Shown here: in pieces, positions 6,045 through 13,410 of the stretch
Layout of the letters: each line of letters begins with the position of its first letter
Numbering within the stretch: position 1 is the first letter of the stretch
The notes under the pieces: model-generated
Told to the model about the DNA's origin: nothing
Databases searched by the model: none
The model's input: the letters and a program-made list of their open reading frames with translations, nothing else
Made by a program: the position numbers and the translations under genes
Assembly (NCBI GenBank): GCA_043784065.1
Contig: JAYVYR010000069.1
Coordinates: 1-13,759, forward strand
DNA from: Bog-756 sp043784065
Lineage (GTDB): Bacteria; Actinomycetota; Acidimicrobiia; Acidimicrobiales; RAAP-2
Direction: 5' to 3'
DNA length: 13,759 nucleotides

Positions 6045-7202
6045 ATGAGTCGATTCGCCCTTGCCGCCTCCAATCGCCGGGGGCTCCACCCAGGGGCCTG
6101 GTGGCTGTGGGCTGCCTGCATGGCGGGTACTGCATCCCGCACCACCAATCCGATCCTGTTGCTCCTGATCGCCGGGGTGGTCATCTACGTGGTGGCCGCG
6201 CGCCGAACCTCGGCCCCCTGGTCGCGTTCGATCGTGGTCTTCCTTCGCCTGGGCCTGATCGTGATCGCCCTGCGTGTCCTCCTCGTAATCGTGTTCGGTA
6301 TCCGCCTGCCCGGACATGTCCTGTTCACGCTGCCCCACGTTCCTCTGCCGGCGTGGGCCGCCGGGGTCAGCATCGGCGGACCGGTGACGGCCGAGGCGAT
6401 TATCGGAGCAGTGTTGCAAGGGCTTCGTCTGGCAGTGGTCCTGGTCTGTTTCGGAGCCGCCAACTCGTTGGCCAGCCCCTATCGACTGCTCCGTTGCTTG
6501 CCCGCAGTGCTGTACGAGGCGGGCGTGGCTATCACCGTGTCGCTTTCCTTCGCTCCTGAACTAGTGATGGCCGTTGGCGACGTGCGGGCCGCCCGTCGCC
6601 TGCGTGGCCGGCCCACGCGGGGCCTGTCCGGCCTGCGCGGCACGGCGATACCGGTGCTCGAACGGGCCCTCGACCGGTCGTTGCAGCTGGCATCGTCGAT
6701 GGACGCCAGGGGATACGGAAGACGAGTTCCGGTGACCCGGGGGGCGAGGCGCTGGGCTTCGTTCAGTACTGCATCCGGACTCCTGCTCGTGATTGCCGGT
6801 CTTTACGGCGTGCTGGTTGCGGGGTCGCTCCCCGGCGGCGGAATTCCGTTCGTGACCGTCGGTGCCCTGTTGCTTGCAGCCGGACTGGCCACTAGCGGAC
6901 GGCGAACGAACCGGACGAGGTATCGACCCGACCCGTGGCATGCTCCCGAGTGGCTCGTGTCGGCTTCGGGTTTCACCGTCGTGGCAACGATGGTTGCCGC
7001 TGGCATGCTCGGGGCCCTGGGCATCCAGTTTGTCGTCTATCCACTCGGCCCACCGACACTCCCGGTCCTAGCGGTCGTGGGCATCGTGATCGGGTTGCTT
7101 CCAGCATGGGTGGCGCCGGTGGAGCCAGTGGGTCCGTGGGCACAGGAGGCGGATGCCACGATTGGCCGTGGCCCGACGCCACGAGCGGAGGTGGTGGCGT
7201 GA
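6045..7202 (+). CDS. cbrV: ECF transporter T component (EcfT/CbrV-type transmembrane coupling protein)
   Basis: The membrane scaffold of an energy-coupling factor transporter couples ATPase movement to toppling of the S component. The 385-residue product has hydrophobic segments near 34-52, 62-86, 103-140 and 155-175. It then has two coupling motifs of the EcfT family, AARRLRGRP (182-190, ARR at 183-185) and SMDARGYGRR (218-227, ARG at 221-223). EcfT proteins are usually about 250-270 residues. This one has about 150 extra C-terminal residues with three or four more hydrophobic segments (near 243-260, 267-283, 307-331, 340-357). ATG 6045 follows the surface-protein stop by 13 nt. The stop overlaps the ATPase start in GTGA (7199-7202), implying translational coupling. 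The B12 assignment comes from the upstream riboswitch and the CbrT-like S component, so the symbol is by context. Confidence 0.88.
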   Translation: MSRFALAASNRRGLHPGAWWLWAACMAGTASRTTNPILLLLIAGVVIYVVAARRTSAPWSRSIVVFLRLGLIVIALRVLLVIVFGIRLPGHVLFTLPHVPLPAWAAGVSIGGPVTAEAIIGAVLQGLRLAVVLVCFGAANSLASPYRLLRCLPAVLYEAGVAITVSLSFAPELVMAVGDVRAARRLRGRPTRGLSGLRGTAIPVLERALDRSLQLASSMDARGYGRRVPVTRGARRWASFSTASGLLLVIAGLYGVLVAGSLPGGGIPFVTVGALLLAAGLATSGRRTNRTRYRPDPWHAPEWLVSASGFTVVATMVAAGMLGALGIQFVVYPLGPPTLPVLAVVGIVIGLLPAWVAPVEPVGPWAQEADATIGRGPTPRAEVVA

Positions 7203-8827
7203 TCCGCTTCGTTGATGTGTCGTTTACCTACGTCGGAGCCACTTCCTCCACTTTCGATCGGGTCGACCTTGCCGTCGGCGAGGGAGAGCTCTGCGTGGTG
7301 ATCGGTCCCACGGGTTCGGGAAAGACGACGCTGCTGCGCGCAGTCAACGGCCTCGTGCCGCACTTCACCGGGGGACGGCTCTCTGGCGAGGTCCTGGTCG
7401 ATGGGAGGTCGACTCGTGAATTCCCGCCTCGCGAGCTCGCTGACGTGGTCGGCATGGTTGGCCAGAATCCAACCGCAAGCTTCGTGACCGATGTCGTCGA
7501 GGACGAGCTCGCCTATACGATGGAAAATCTCGGCCTGGCGCCGGATGTGATGCGGCGGCGGGTCGAGGACACCCTCGATCTGCTCGGGCTACACGAACTT
7601 CGCTACCGCCCGCTCGCCACGCTCTCGGGGGGCCAGCAGCAACGTGTGGCTATCGGTTCGGTTCTCACCGCCTCTCCGCGGATCCTGGTGCTCGACGAGC
7701 CGACATCTGCCCTCGATCCGGCTGCAGCCGAGGAGGTACTCAACTCGCTCACGAGGCTTGTCCACGACCTCGGCCTGACCGTGTTGCTGGCCGAGCACCG
7801 TCTCGAGCGTGTCCTGCCGTTCGCCGACTCAGTCGTCCTCGTGCCTGGCCAGGGTGGGGCACTTCGTGTCGGTCCGGCCGCTCAGATCATGGAGCACTCG
7901 CCCGTAGCTCCACCGCTCGTTGATCTCGGGCGTTTGGCCGGGTGGACACCGCTCCCGCTGTCCGTGCGAGATGCTCGGCGTCAGGCGGGTGCACTGCGGG
8001 AACGGCTCGCTCAGGCGACCCCGACCCCGCCGCCGACCCCGTCCCCCGAATCGGCCACCCAGGTAGCCCGCCTTGACAAGGCGACGGTGCGCTATGACCA
8101 GGTGATGGCACTGAACGCCATTGATCTCACGATTCACCAAGGTGAAGTGGTGGCCGTCATGGGCCGCAACGGTTCCGGAAAATCGACGCTGTTGGCTCAG
8201 CTCGCCGGCGTGCGGCCGCCTACATCGGGACGGGTCGACGTCGGGGGCTCGGCACCTGCTTCGCTTGCGCCTGCTGCGCTCGTCGCTCGGGTCGGTCTGG
8301 TGCCACAGGACGCCAGCCTTCTCCTCTACATGGACTCTGTGGCGGCGGAGTGCGCCAGTGCCGACCGGGACACCCACCTGTCCCCCGGCACCACCGCCGG
8401 TGTGCTCGATCGGGTGCTTCCCGGCCTTCCTGGCGACCGGCACCCTCGTGACCTCTCCGAGGGCCAACGGCTTGCATTGGCTCTGGCGGTGGTCTTGGCT
8501 CCCGCGCCACCTCTTCTTCTGCTGGACGAGCCCACCCGAGGTCTCGACTACCCCGGCAAGGCCCGGTTGGTTCGAGTCCTGGAGGAATTGGCCGCCGCCG
8601 GTCATGCAGTGGTGCTGGCCACCCACGACGTCGAACTGGTGGCCCAGGTGGCGACGCGAGCGGTGGTCCTGGCCGAAGGCGAAGTGGTAGCGGACGGACC
8701 CGCACGCGATGTCGTCTGCCAGTCGCCGGTGTTCGCTCCACAGGTGGCCAAGGTATTGGCACCTGATGCGTGGTTGACGGTGAACGAAGTCCGGGCAGCG
8801 CTCGAGTCGGACACCGTCAATGACTGA
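7199..8827 (+). CDS. cbrU: ECF transporter ATPase, fused EcfA-EcfA' double nucleotide-binding domain
   Basis: This 542-residue cytoplasmic ATPase powers the ECF transporter; two ABC domains normally encoded separately are joined. Domain 1 has Walker A GPTGSGKTT (36-44), Q-loop Gln89, signature LSGGQQQR (142-149), Walker B ILVLDEPTSALD (162-173) and switch His200. Domain 2 has Walker A GRNGSGKST (322-330), Q-loop Gln370, signature LSEGQR (419-424), Walker B LLLLDEPTRGLD (439-450) and switch His476. A Pro/Thr-rich linker (about 273-285) joins them. Both sites look catalytically competent; domain 2 has Glu for the first Gly of LSGGQ. The start is GTG 7199: it overlaps the EcfT stop by 4 nt, has GGAGG at 7187-7191, and places the first beta-strand (IRFVDVSFTY) at residue 2. 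Upstream ATGs in frame lie inside ecfT and are rejected. The next gene starts 8 nt before the end. Confidence 0.95.
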   Translation: MIRFVDVSFTYVGATSSTFDRVDLAVGEGELCVVIGPTGSGKTTLLRAVNGLVPHFTGGRLSGEVLVDGRSTREFPPRELADVVGMVGQNPTASFVTDVVEDELAYTMENLGLAPDVMRRRVEDTLDLLGLHELRYRPLATLSGGQQQRVAIGSVLTASPRILVLDEPTSALDPAAAEEVLNSLTRLVHDLGLTVLLAEHRLERVLPFADSVVLVPGQGGALRVGPAAQIMEHSPVAPPLVDLGRLAGWTPLPLSVRDARRQAGALRERLAQATPTPPPTPSPESATQVARLDKATVRYDQVMALNAIDLTIHQGEVVAVMGRNGSGKSTLLAQLAGVRPPTSGRVDVGGSAPASLAPAALVARVGLVPQDASLLLYMDSVAAECASADRDTHLSPGTTAGVLDRVLPGLPGDRHPRDLSEGQRLALALAVVLAPAPPLLLLDEPTRGLDYPGKARLVRVLEELAAAGHAVVLATHDVELVAQVATRAVVLAEGEVVADGPARDVVCQSPVFAPQVAKVLAPDAWLTVNEVRAALESDTVND

Positions 8828-9680
8828 AAGAAGCCGCATCACGTCGGTTGTCCGTCTACGGCCGAGAGCGTCGGTCCTCTTGGCGGTCACGTCGATCGTG
8901 GGCATCGTCGGTTTCGCCTGGCCTTTGTTCTTGCACGGATCGGCATCACTCGACCAGGCCCATGCCAACGATGCGCCATGGATATTCATCGCCGTCCTGC
9001 CCTTGCTCCTGGCGGTCGTGCTCAGTGCCTTGGCTGAGGGGTCTCTCGACGCCAAGGCGATAGCACTGCTCGGCATCCTGGCCGCTTGCGGTGCAGCCCT
9101 TCGCATTCCTAGTCCCGGGGTAGCCGGGTTCGAGCCAGTCTTCTTCTTGTTGATCCCTGCAGGTCGCGTGCTGGGCCGGGGTTTCGGCTTCGTGCTTGGT
9201 GTGCTCACCCTTGTGGTCTCGGCGCTGATCACCGGCGGTGTGGGTCCGTGGCTTCCCTTCCAGATGTTCGGTGCCGGCTGGCTCGGGTTCGGCGCCGGAT
9301 GCCTGCCGCCCTTGAGGGGTCGATCAGAGATCTGGCTGCTGAGCGCATATGCGGCTGGTGCGTGCCTTCTCTACGGAACCTTGCTCAACATGTACTTCTG
9401 GCCCTTCGGCGCCGGGACGACGACCCAGTTCTCATTCGTCCCGGGTGCGGGCTTTGCCCACAATCTCCATCTGTTCATGCTCTTCGACCTCACCACGTCA
9501 CTCGGATTCGATATTCCCCGGGCCCTGACCAATGCCGCCCTCGTCCTTTTGCTCGGACGACCCGTGTTGGCCGCACTCCGCCGAGCCAGCCGAAAGGCCG
9601 CCTTCGGCGCACCGGTGGTCCACGAGCCGGCGACTCCCGTGGTTGCAGGGTCTCCCACCGGCTTGCCGCCGCAGACCTGA
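8820..9680 (+). CDS. cbrT: ECF transporter S component, CbrT-type (predicted vitamin B12 specificity)
   Basis: This is the membrane-embedded substrate-capture subunit. The 286-residue product is mostly hydrophobic, with segments near 18-38, 54-72, 78-94, 104-137, 172-193 and 213-247, and a short hydrophilic C-terminal tail (about 253-286). Several Gly/Pro/aromatic motifs typical of S components are visible: GVAGFEPVFFLLIPAGRVLG (100-119), GGVGPWLPFQMFGAGWLGFG (139-158) and NMYFWPFG (190-197). It is last in the operon, its ATG overlapping the ATPase stop by 8 nt. Substrate assignment to cobalamin rests on the B12 riboswitch at the head of the operon and on the known CbrT-CbrU-CbrV class described for actinobacteria. 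Sequence motifs alone could also fit another vitamin or precursor such as a corrinoid intermediate. Confidence 0.87.
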   Translation: MTERSRITSVVRLRPRASVLLAVTSIVGIVGFAWPLFLHGSASLDQAHANDAPWIFIAVLPLLLAVVLSALAEGSLDAKAIALLGILAACGAALRIPSPGVAGFEPVFFLLIPAGRVLGRGFGFVLGVLTLVVSALITGGVGPWLPFQMFGAGWLGFGAGCLPPLRGRSEIWLLSAYAAGACLLYGTLLNMYFWPFGAGTTTQFSFVPGAGFAHNLHLFMLFDLTTSLGFDIPRALTNAALVLLLGRPVLAALRRASRKAAFGAPVVHEPATPVVAGSPTGLPPQT

Positions 9681-9771
9681 CTCGTTGCTGGGCCCTATGG
9701 AGCCGACATACCCGGTGGGACCTACACTCACTGTTCTCGCCGGTTGCACCCTGCCGGCCCCGCCTGCGGTA

Positions 9772-9779
9772 GAGGAGGA
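9772..9779 (+). promoter_or_regulatory. Strong ribosome binding site that fixes the acyl-CoA synthetase start
   Basis: GAGGAGGA ends 7 nt before GTG 9787 and is the best Shine-Dalgarno sequence in the window. It argues against the longer in-frame openings that begin inside the S-component gene. A TACACT hexamer (9723-9728) may be a -10 box, without a clear -35. Confidence 0.7.
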
Positions 9780-9786
9780 AGCGGCA

Positions 9787-11478
9787 GTGTCGCTGACATA
9801 CGAAGAGGCCCTGGCCCAGGTCACTGAGCCCGGTCAGGTGTTTGAGGTCGTCGAGGATGTGGTCGACGGTCGCACGGTACGGGTGTTCAAGCATGCCCCA
9901 CCCAACCTCGGCCAGATGCTGGCCGGTGCCCGAGGGGACGAGTCCGAGTTCCTGGTCTACGAGGACGAGCGTTGGACGTTCGACCGCACCATGCAGAACG
10001 CCGACGCCCTGGCGCATGCGCTGGTCCATACCTATGGCATCACGAGGGGTGACCGGGTGGGGATCGCCATGCGCAACCTTCCCGAGTGGATCGTGTCGTT
10101 CGCTGCCATCGTGTCGATCGGTGCCGTGTCGGTCTCGCTCAACGCCTGGTGGACGGAGACAGAGCTCGACTACGCCATCGAGGATTCCGGTCTGGCTCTG
10201 CTCATCGCCGATCCCGAGCGCATCGAACGGGCCCACGCCCCAGCCCACTCCCGTGGCGTACCGATGATCATGGTGCGGGGCGACCAGCTCGAGCCCAACC
10301 CCACCGGGGTGGCCCGCTACGACGAAGTTGTGGAACTCGGCAACTCACTGCCCGTTGTCGAGGTCGGCCCCGACGATGACGCCACCATCCTTTACACGTC
10401 GGGAACCACCGGATTTCCGAAGGGCGCCGTCTCGACCCACCGGGGGGTGGTCAACGGGCTGATGGGGTTCTGGTGCAATACCACCGTCCAGTCCGCCCGC
10501 AAGGGCGAGAACGCATTGGGCACCGGCGGTGCCTTCGCCCCGTGCTTCATCCTCATCGTCCCGTTGTTCCACGTGACCGGCTGCGTGCCGGTGATGCTGT
10601 CGTGCTTCGGAATGAAGATGAAGCTGGTGATGATGCACCGCTGGGACCCCGAGACTGCACTTCGTCTGATCGAGTCCGAGCGGGTGACGACCTTCGTGGG
10701 CGTGCCCACCCAGAGTTGGGACATGCTCGAGAGCCCGGCATTCTCGAAGTACGACACCTCGTCACTGGCCAGTGTGGGCGGTGGTGGGGCGCCGGCCCCG
10801 GCCAAGCTTGTCGACCGGGTGGAGAAGGGATTCACCCGGGGCCGACCCAACATCGGCTACGGAATGACCGAGACCAACGGCTTCGGTCCGGGAAATACCG
10901 GTGACGACTATGTCAGCCACCCCAACTCGACCGGTCGGGCCCGCATGTCGGTGATGGACATCGAGATCCGTGACCAGGACGACCACCCGGTTCCGGCCGG
11001 TACCCGGGGTCAGATCTGGATGAAGGGCCCCAACATCATCCGGTGCTATTGGAACAAACCGGAAGCCACTGCCGAAACGATCGTCGACGGCTGGCTGGCT
11101 TCGGGCGACCTCGGGCGGGTCGACGTCGAGGGCTTCCTCTACATCGAGGACCGGGCCAAGGACATGGTGCTCCGAGCGGGTGAGAACGTCTACTGCGCCG
11201 AAGTGGAGAGCGCTATCTACGAACACGGTGACGTGTACGAGGCCGCAGTGTTCGGGGTACCACACGAACGGCTCGGCGAAGAGGTGGCCTGTGTCATCCT
11301 CCGCCAGCCCGGAGCGGACCTCGACGCCGACGAACTGAAGGACTTCCTGGCGGAGTCACTGGCTCCCTTCAAGATCCCGAGCCGCATCGAGTTCGCCGAC
11401 GAACAGCTGCCCCGGAACGCGTCGGGGAAGATTCTGAAGCGGACCCTGCGCGACGCTTACTTCGCGCCCCCCGCCTGA
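9787..11478 (+). CDS. Acyl-CoA synthetase, class I adenylate-forming (AMP-dependent synthetase/ligase)
   Basis: Activates a carboxylic acid, probably a fatty acid, with ATP to an acyl-adenylate and then to an acyl-CoA thioester. The 563-residue product is of normal family length and complete. Visible motifs are the P-loop YTSGTTGFPKG (203-213), FHVTG (261-265), GYGMTETNGFGPG (357-369), ASGDLGRVDVEGFLYIEDR (438-456), the hinge and A8 region KDMVLRAGENVYCAEVE (458-474) and the catalytic lysine Lys548 in NASGKILKR (544-552). Cys470 stands where most relatives have Pro (GEN-x-x-P-x-EVE). The GTG start is set by the adjacent ribosome binding site. It lies 106 nt after the ECF operon with its own translation signals, so it is probably a separate unit with no evident link to B12. 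Chain-length specificity cannot be read from the sequence, so no symbol is given. Confidence 0.92.
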   Translation: MSLTYEEALAQVTEPGQVFEVVEDVVDGRTVRVFKHAPPNLGQMLAGARGDESEFLVYEDERWTFDRTMQNADALAHALVHTYGITRGDRVGIAMRNLPEWIVSFAAIVSIGAVSVSLNAWWTETELDYAIEDSGLALLIADPERIERAHAPAHSRGVPMIMVRGDQLEPNPTGVARYDEVVELGNSLPVVEVGPDDDATILYTSGTTGFPKGAVSTHRGVVNGLMGFWCNTTVQSARKGENALGTGGAFAPCFILIVPLFHVTGCVPVMLSCFGMKMKLVMMHRWDPETALRLIESERVTTFVGVPTQSWDMLESPAFSKYDTSSLASVGGGGAPAPAKLVDRVEKGFTRGRPNIGYGMTETNGFGPGNTGDDYVSHPNSTGRARMSVMDIEIRDQDDHPVPAGTRGQIWMKGPNIIRCYWNKPEATAETIVDGWLASGDLGRVDVEGFLYIEDRAKDMVLRAGENVYCAEVESAIYEHGDVYEAAVFGVPHERLGEEVACVILRQPGADLDADELKDFLAESLAPFKIPSRIEFADEQLPRNASGKILKRTLRDAYFAPPA

Positions 11479-11517
11479 CCGGCAGTGTTCAGACCAGACG
11501 GTCGACCCCATGCGGTT

Positions 11518-12432
11518 TCAGTCCAGACGGGCGGGCACCGGCACCCGCAGGAGATCGACTGCGGCCACCACGTCGTCGAAGACTGCCCGGGCCTCGTCGA
11601 GCAGCACCTGCGCGTCAGGGTAGCGCTGTGAAAAGTGGGTGATCACCAATCGCCTGGCCCCTGCGTCGCGGGCTATCCGTGCGGCGTCAGCCGCTGTGAG
11701 ATGCCGGTAGCGGCGGGCGAGATGGATGTCGTCCGTGGCGAAGGTCGCCTCGCAGACCACCAGGTCCGCATCTCCGGCCAGTTCGACGGCGGCGTCACAC
11801 ATCCCGGTATCCATCACGAAGGCCATCCTCTGGCCTCGCCGGGGCCTGCTCACCTCGTCGATCCCGACCCACCGGCCCGTGTGCTCGAGCACACCATCGA
11901 TGGATAGGCGCCCGATGTCGTGACCCTCGATCCCGAGGGCGGCCAGGCGGTCAGGCAGCATGCGGATTCCATCGGGCTCCACCACCCGCCAACCGAATGT
12001 CTCGGGATCGTGGTCGAGGCGCACGGCCTCGATGGTGAGATGGTCGTCGCCGGCCACCGGTCCGTCGCCGTCCACCGGCACCGGCCGCACATCGAGGTGG
12101 TCCTGGTAGGCCGAGGCGTGTCGGAGGCGGTCGAAGTACACCTGCCCGCTCGATGGGTACAGCACCTCGATGGAGTGGGTAACCCGGTTGAGGGACAGCC
12201 GTTGCAGCACGCCGGGCAGACCGAGGCAGTGGTCGCCGTGGAAGTGGGTGATGCAGATGGAGTGGATGCGGTTCGCCGATGCTCCGGACAGCAGCAGTTG
12301 ACGCTGTGTTCCCTCACCGGGGTCGAACAGGATGGAGCGGTCGTCCCACCGCAGCAAGTAGCCGTTGTGGTTGCGCTGTCGGGTGGGGATCTGGCTGGCC
12401 GAGCCGAGCACCACCAGCTCGCGATTGGACAT
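11518..12432 (-). CDS. rnz: Ribonuclease Z (tRNA 3'-processing endonuclease)
   Basis: This metallo-beta-lactamase-fold nuclease cuts tRNA precursors after the discriminator base, in the cytoplasm. The 304-residue product is the short bacterial form and complete. Zinc ligands are visible in THFHGDHCLGLPG (62-74; His63, His65, Asp67, His68). LDHDPETFGWRV follows, matching the family's LDH...GYR block. MDTGMCD matches the usual GDT ligand block, CEATF follows, and the C-terminal ITHFSQRY matches the LTHFSxRY motif. It converges on the acyl-CoA synthetase (39-nt gap, no clear terminator) and diverges from the DUF167 gene with a 59-nt gap. On its own strand a TAGAAC hexamer lies 6 nt before the ATG, so leaderless transcription is possible but the hexamer is off consensus. 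No ribosome binding site is obvious. Confidence 0.93.
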   Translation of the reverse strand: MSNRELVVLGSASQIPTRQRNHNGYLLRWDDRSILFDPGEGTQRQLLLSGASANRIHSICITHFHGDHCLGLPGVLQRLSLNRVTHSIEVLYPSSGQVYFDRLRHASAYQDHLDVRPVPVDGDGPVAGDDHLTIEAVRLDHDPETFGWRVVEPDGIRMLPDRLAALGIEGHDIGRLSIDGVLEHTGRWVGIDEVSRPRRGQRMAFVMDTGMCDAAVELAGDADLVVCEATFATDDIHLARRYRHLTAADAARIARDAGARRLVITHFSQRYPDAQVLLDEARAVFDDVVAAVDLLRVPVPARLD

Positions 12433-12491
12433 CCGTCCGTTCTAGTGCCGATCCGATCGGGTACCTGGCTGGTGCCGTGGCAGTCTGGCCG
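12433..12491. promoter_or_regulatory. Divergent intergenic region between rnz and the DUF167 gene
   Basis: These 59 nt must hold the start signals of two divergent genes. A short dyad CCGAT-CCG-ATCGG spans 12448-12460. No confident -35/-10 pair is visible for either gene. Confidence 0.35.
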
Positions 12492-12761
12492 GTGAAGCGC
12501 ACCGTCCTCGTCCGGCCCCGGTCGCCGCGCACCGCCGTCGGAGGCTGTCACGACGGGTTACTGGTCGTGCGCGTGCGAAAGCCACCTACCGACGGCCGGG
12601 CCAACCGTGCGGTCGTGGCTGCCGTGGCGGAGGCCCTTGGCGTCGCCCAGCGGGCGGTGCGGATCACGGCCGGTATGTCGGCCCGGCGCAAGGTGGTCGA
12701 GGTCGAAGGGGACGAAGAGGCCCTGGCGGCGGCGTGGGAACACCTCTTGGGCGGCGACTGA
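12492..12761 (+). CDS. DUF167/YggU family small protein
   Basis: A conserved small cytoplasmic protein of unknown function. The 89-residue product shows the family pattern: a first strand VLVRPRSPRTAVGG (5-18), LLVVRVRKPPTDGRANRAVV (23-42, with the hallmark A/KPP-x-DG-(K/R)AN), an ALGV helix (48-51), a RITAGMSARRK loop (57-67) and VEVEG (69-73). Length matches the usual 75-110 residues. The start is taken as GTG 12492, which begins just before the first strand; an in-frame GTG at 12477 would add five residues and cannot be excluded. It is transcribed away from rnz and converges on the SRPBCC gene with a 34-nt gap. Confidence 0.85.
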   Translation: MKRTVLVRPRSPRTAVGGCHDGLLVVRVRKPPTDGRANRAVVAAVAEALGVAQRAVRITAGMSARRKVVEVEGDEEALAAAWEHLLGGD

Positions 12762-12795
12762 CGTCAGATGTCGTCGTCGGGTGGCGGGCCCGAGG

Positions 12796-13299
12796 TCAGT
12801 CGGGGCTGGGCGCGCCCTCGGCAAGACCCCGGATGCCATCGACGGTGGACTCCATGTTCGCCGTCCAGGCGGCCAGCCGGCCTTCCACGATCCGCTCCTC
12901 GTTCTCGGGGTGCTCGGCGATGAACGACGTCACCCCGGATGGCCCGGGCCCCATCCGGGCCCGGTAGGAGAGTCGGGTTCCGCTACCGTCAGGCCCGAGA
13001 GTGAATCGCCAGGTGGCCACCGGGTTGGACGGATCCTCGACGCACCAGCCGAAGGCCCGGTCCGGCTCCCAATCGATGACGGTGCACGTGACCTCCCAGG
13101 CCGCCCTCGTGTTCTCGTTGCTTCCGCGGAACCGTGAGCCCAGGCCCGGGTCGGTCGACGGATCCAGCCACTCGCCGCCTCGGAATTCGTCTGAAAATTG
13201 GGCGAGTACGTTGAAATCGGTCACCAAGGCCCATACGTTCGATGGCGGGGCCTCGATGTGCACCGCAACCTCGACGGTAGGGGTATCGGCGAATCGCAT
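12796..13299 (-). CDS. SRPBCC (START/Bet v1-like) family protein
   Basis: A helix-grip-fold protein that typically holds a hydrophobic ligand in a cavity; ligand and role are unknown. The 167-residue product has the normal length. The start of the fold is visible as VEVAVHIEAPPSNVWALVTD (9-28), followed by FNVLAQFSDEF (29-39), the strand segments FRGSNEN (57-63), WEVTCTVIDWEPDRAFGW (68-85) and ATWRFTLGPDGSGTRLSYRA (95-114), and a long C-terminal helix (about 128-160, EERIVEGRLAAWTANMESTV). ATG 13299 is chosen because AGGAGGT lies about 6 nt before it and it begins just ahead of the first strand. A longer opening at 13326 would place the ribosome binding site inside the gene. Similar proteins are often annotated as polyketide cyclase/dehydrase, an uninformative label. 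Confidence 0.83.
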   Translation of the reverse strand: MRFADTPTVEVAVHIEAPPSNVWALVTDFNVLAQFSDEFRGGEWLDPSTDPGLGSRFRGSNENTRAAWEVTCTVIDWEPDRAFGWCVEDPSNPVATWRFTLGPDGSGTRLSYRARMGPGPSGVTSFIAEHPENEERIVEGRLAAWTANMESTVDGIRGLAEGAPSPD

Positions 13300-13410
13300 C
13301 GGTGGACCTCCTCGCACACGCACCAAAAGTTCCTGCCGACTGCCGGGAGCGGTGCCAGGGTCCCGACACCAGGTGTCCAGACCACCGAACGGTGCTGGGA
13401 CCCGGTCCCG
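13300..13410 (-). promoter_or_regulatory. Upstream region of the SRPBCC gene with two perfect dyads and a strong ribosome binding site
   Basis: This 111-nt gap contains two odd-spaced perfect palindromes. GACACC-A-GGTGTC spans 13365-13377 and GGGACC-C-GGTCCC spans 13397-13409, with centres 32 bp apart. GGGTCCC-type sequence also occurs at 13358-13364. AGGAGGT immediately precedes the SRPBCC start. The dyads could be repressor sites. With 1-nt centres they cannot form ordinary RNA hairpins, and no T-run follows, so a terminator for the AAA+ gene is unlikely. Confidence 0.4.

Noticed and set aside
6935..7198. N-terminal extension of the fused ATPase starting at 6935
   Set aside because: It would overlap most of the ecfT C-terminal region; the ABC fold begins right after GTG 7199, which has a GGAGG site and the typical 4-nt stop-start overlap.
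7829..9232. Long minus-strand open frame (467 codons) opposite the ATPase and S-component genes
   Set aside because: It overlaps two strongly supported plus-strand genes and shows no domain motif; it is an antisense shadow created by codon bias.
9532..9786. N-terminal extension of the acyl-CoA synthetase
   Set aside because: It runs through the 3' end of the S-component gene, has no family similarity, and a strong ribosome binding site precedes GTG 9787.
11479..11517. Bidirectional terminator between the acyl-CoA synthetase and rnz
   Set aside because: Only a 4-bp GACC/GGTC pairing is visible and there is no T- or A-run.
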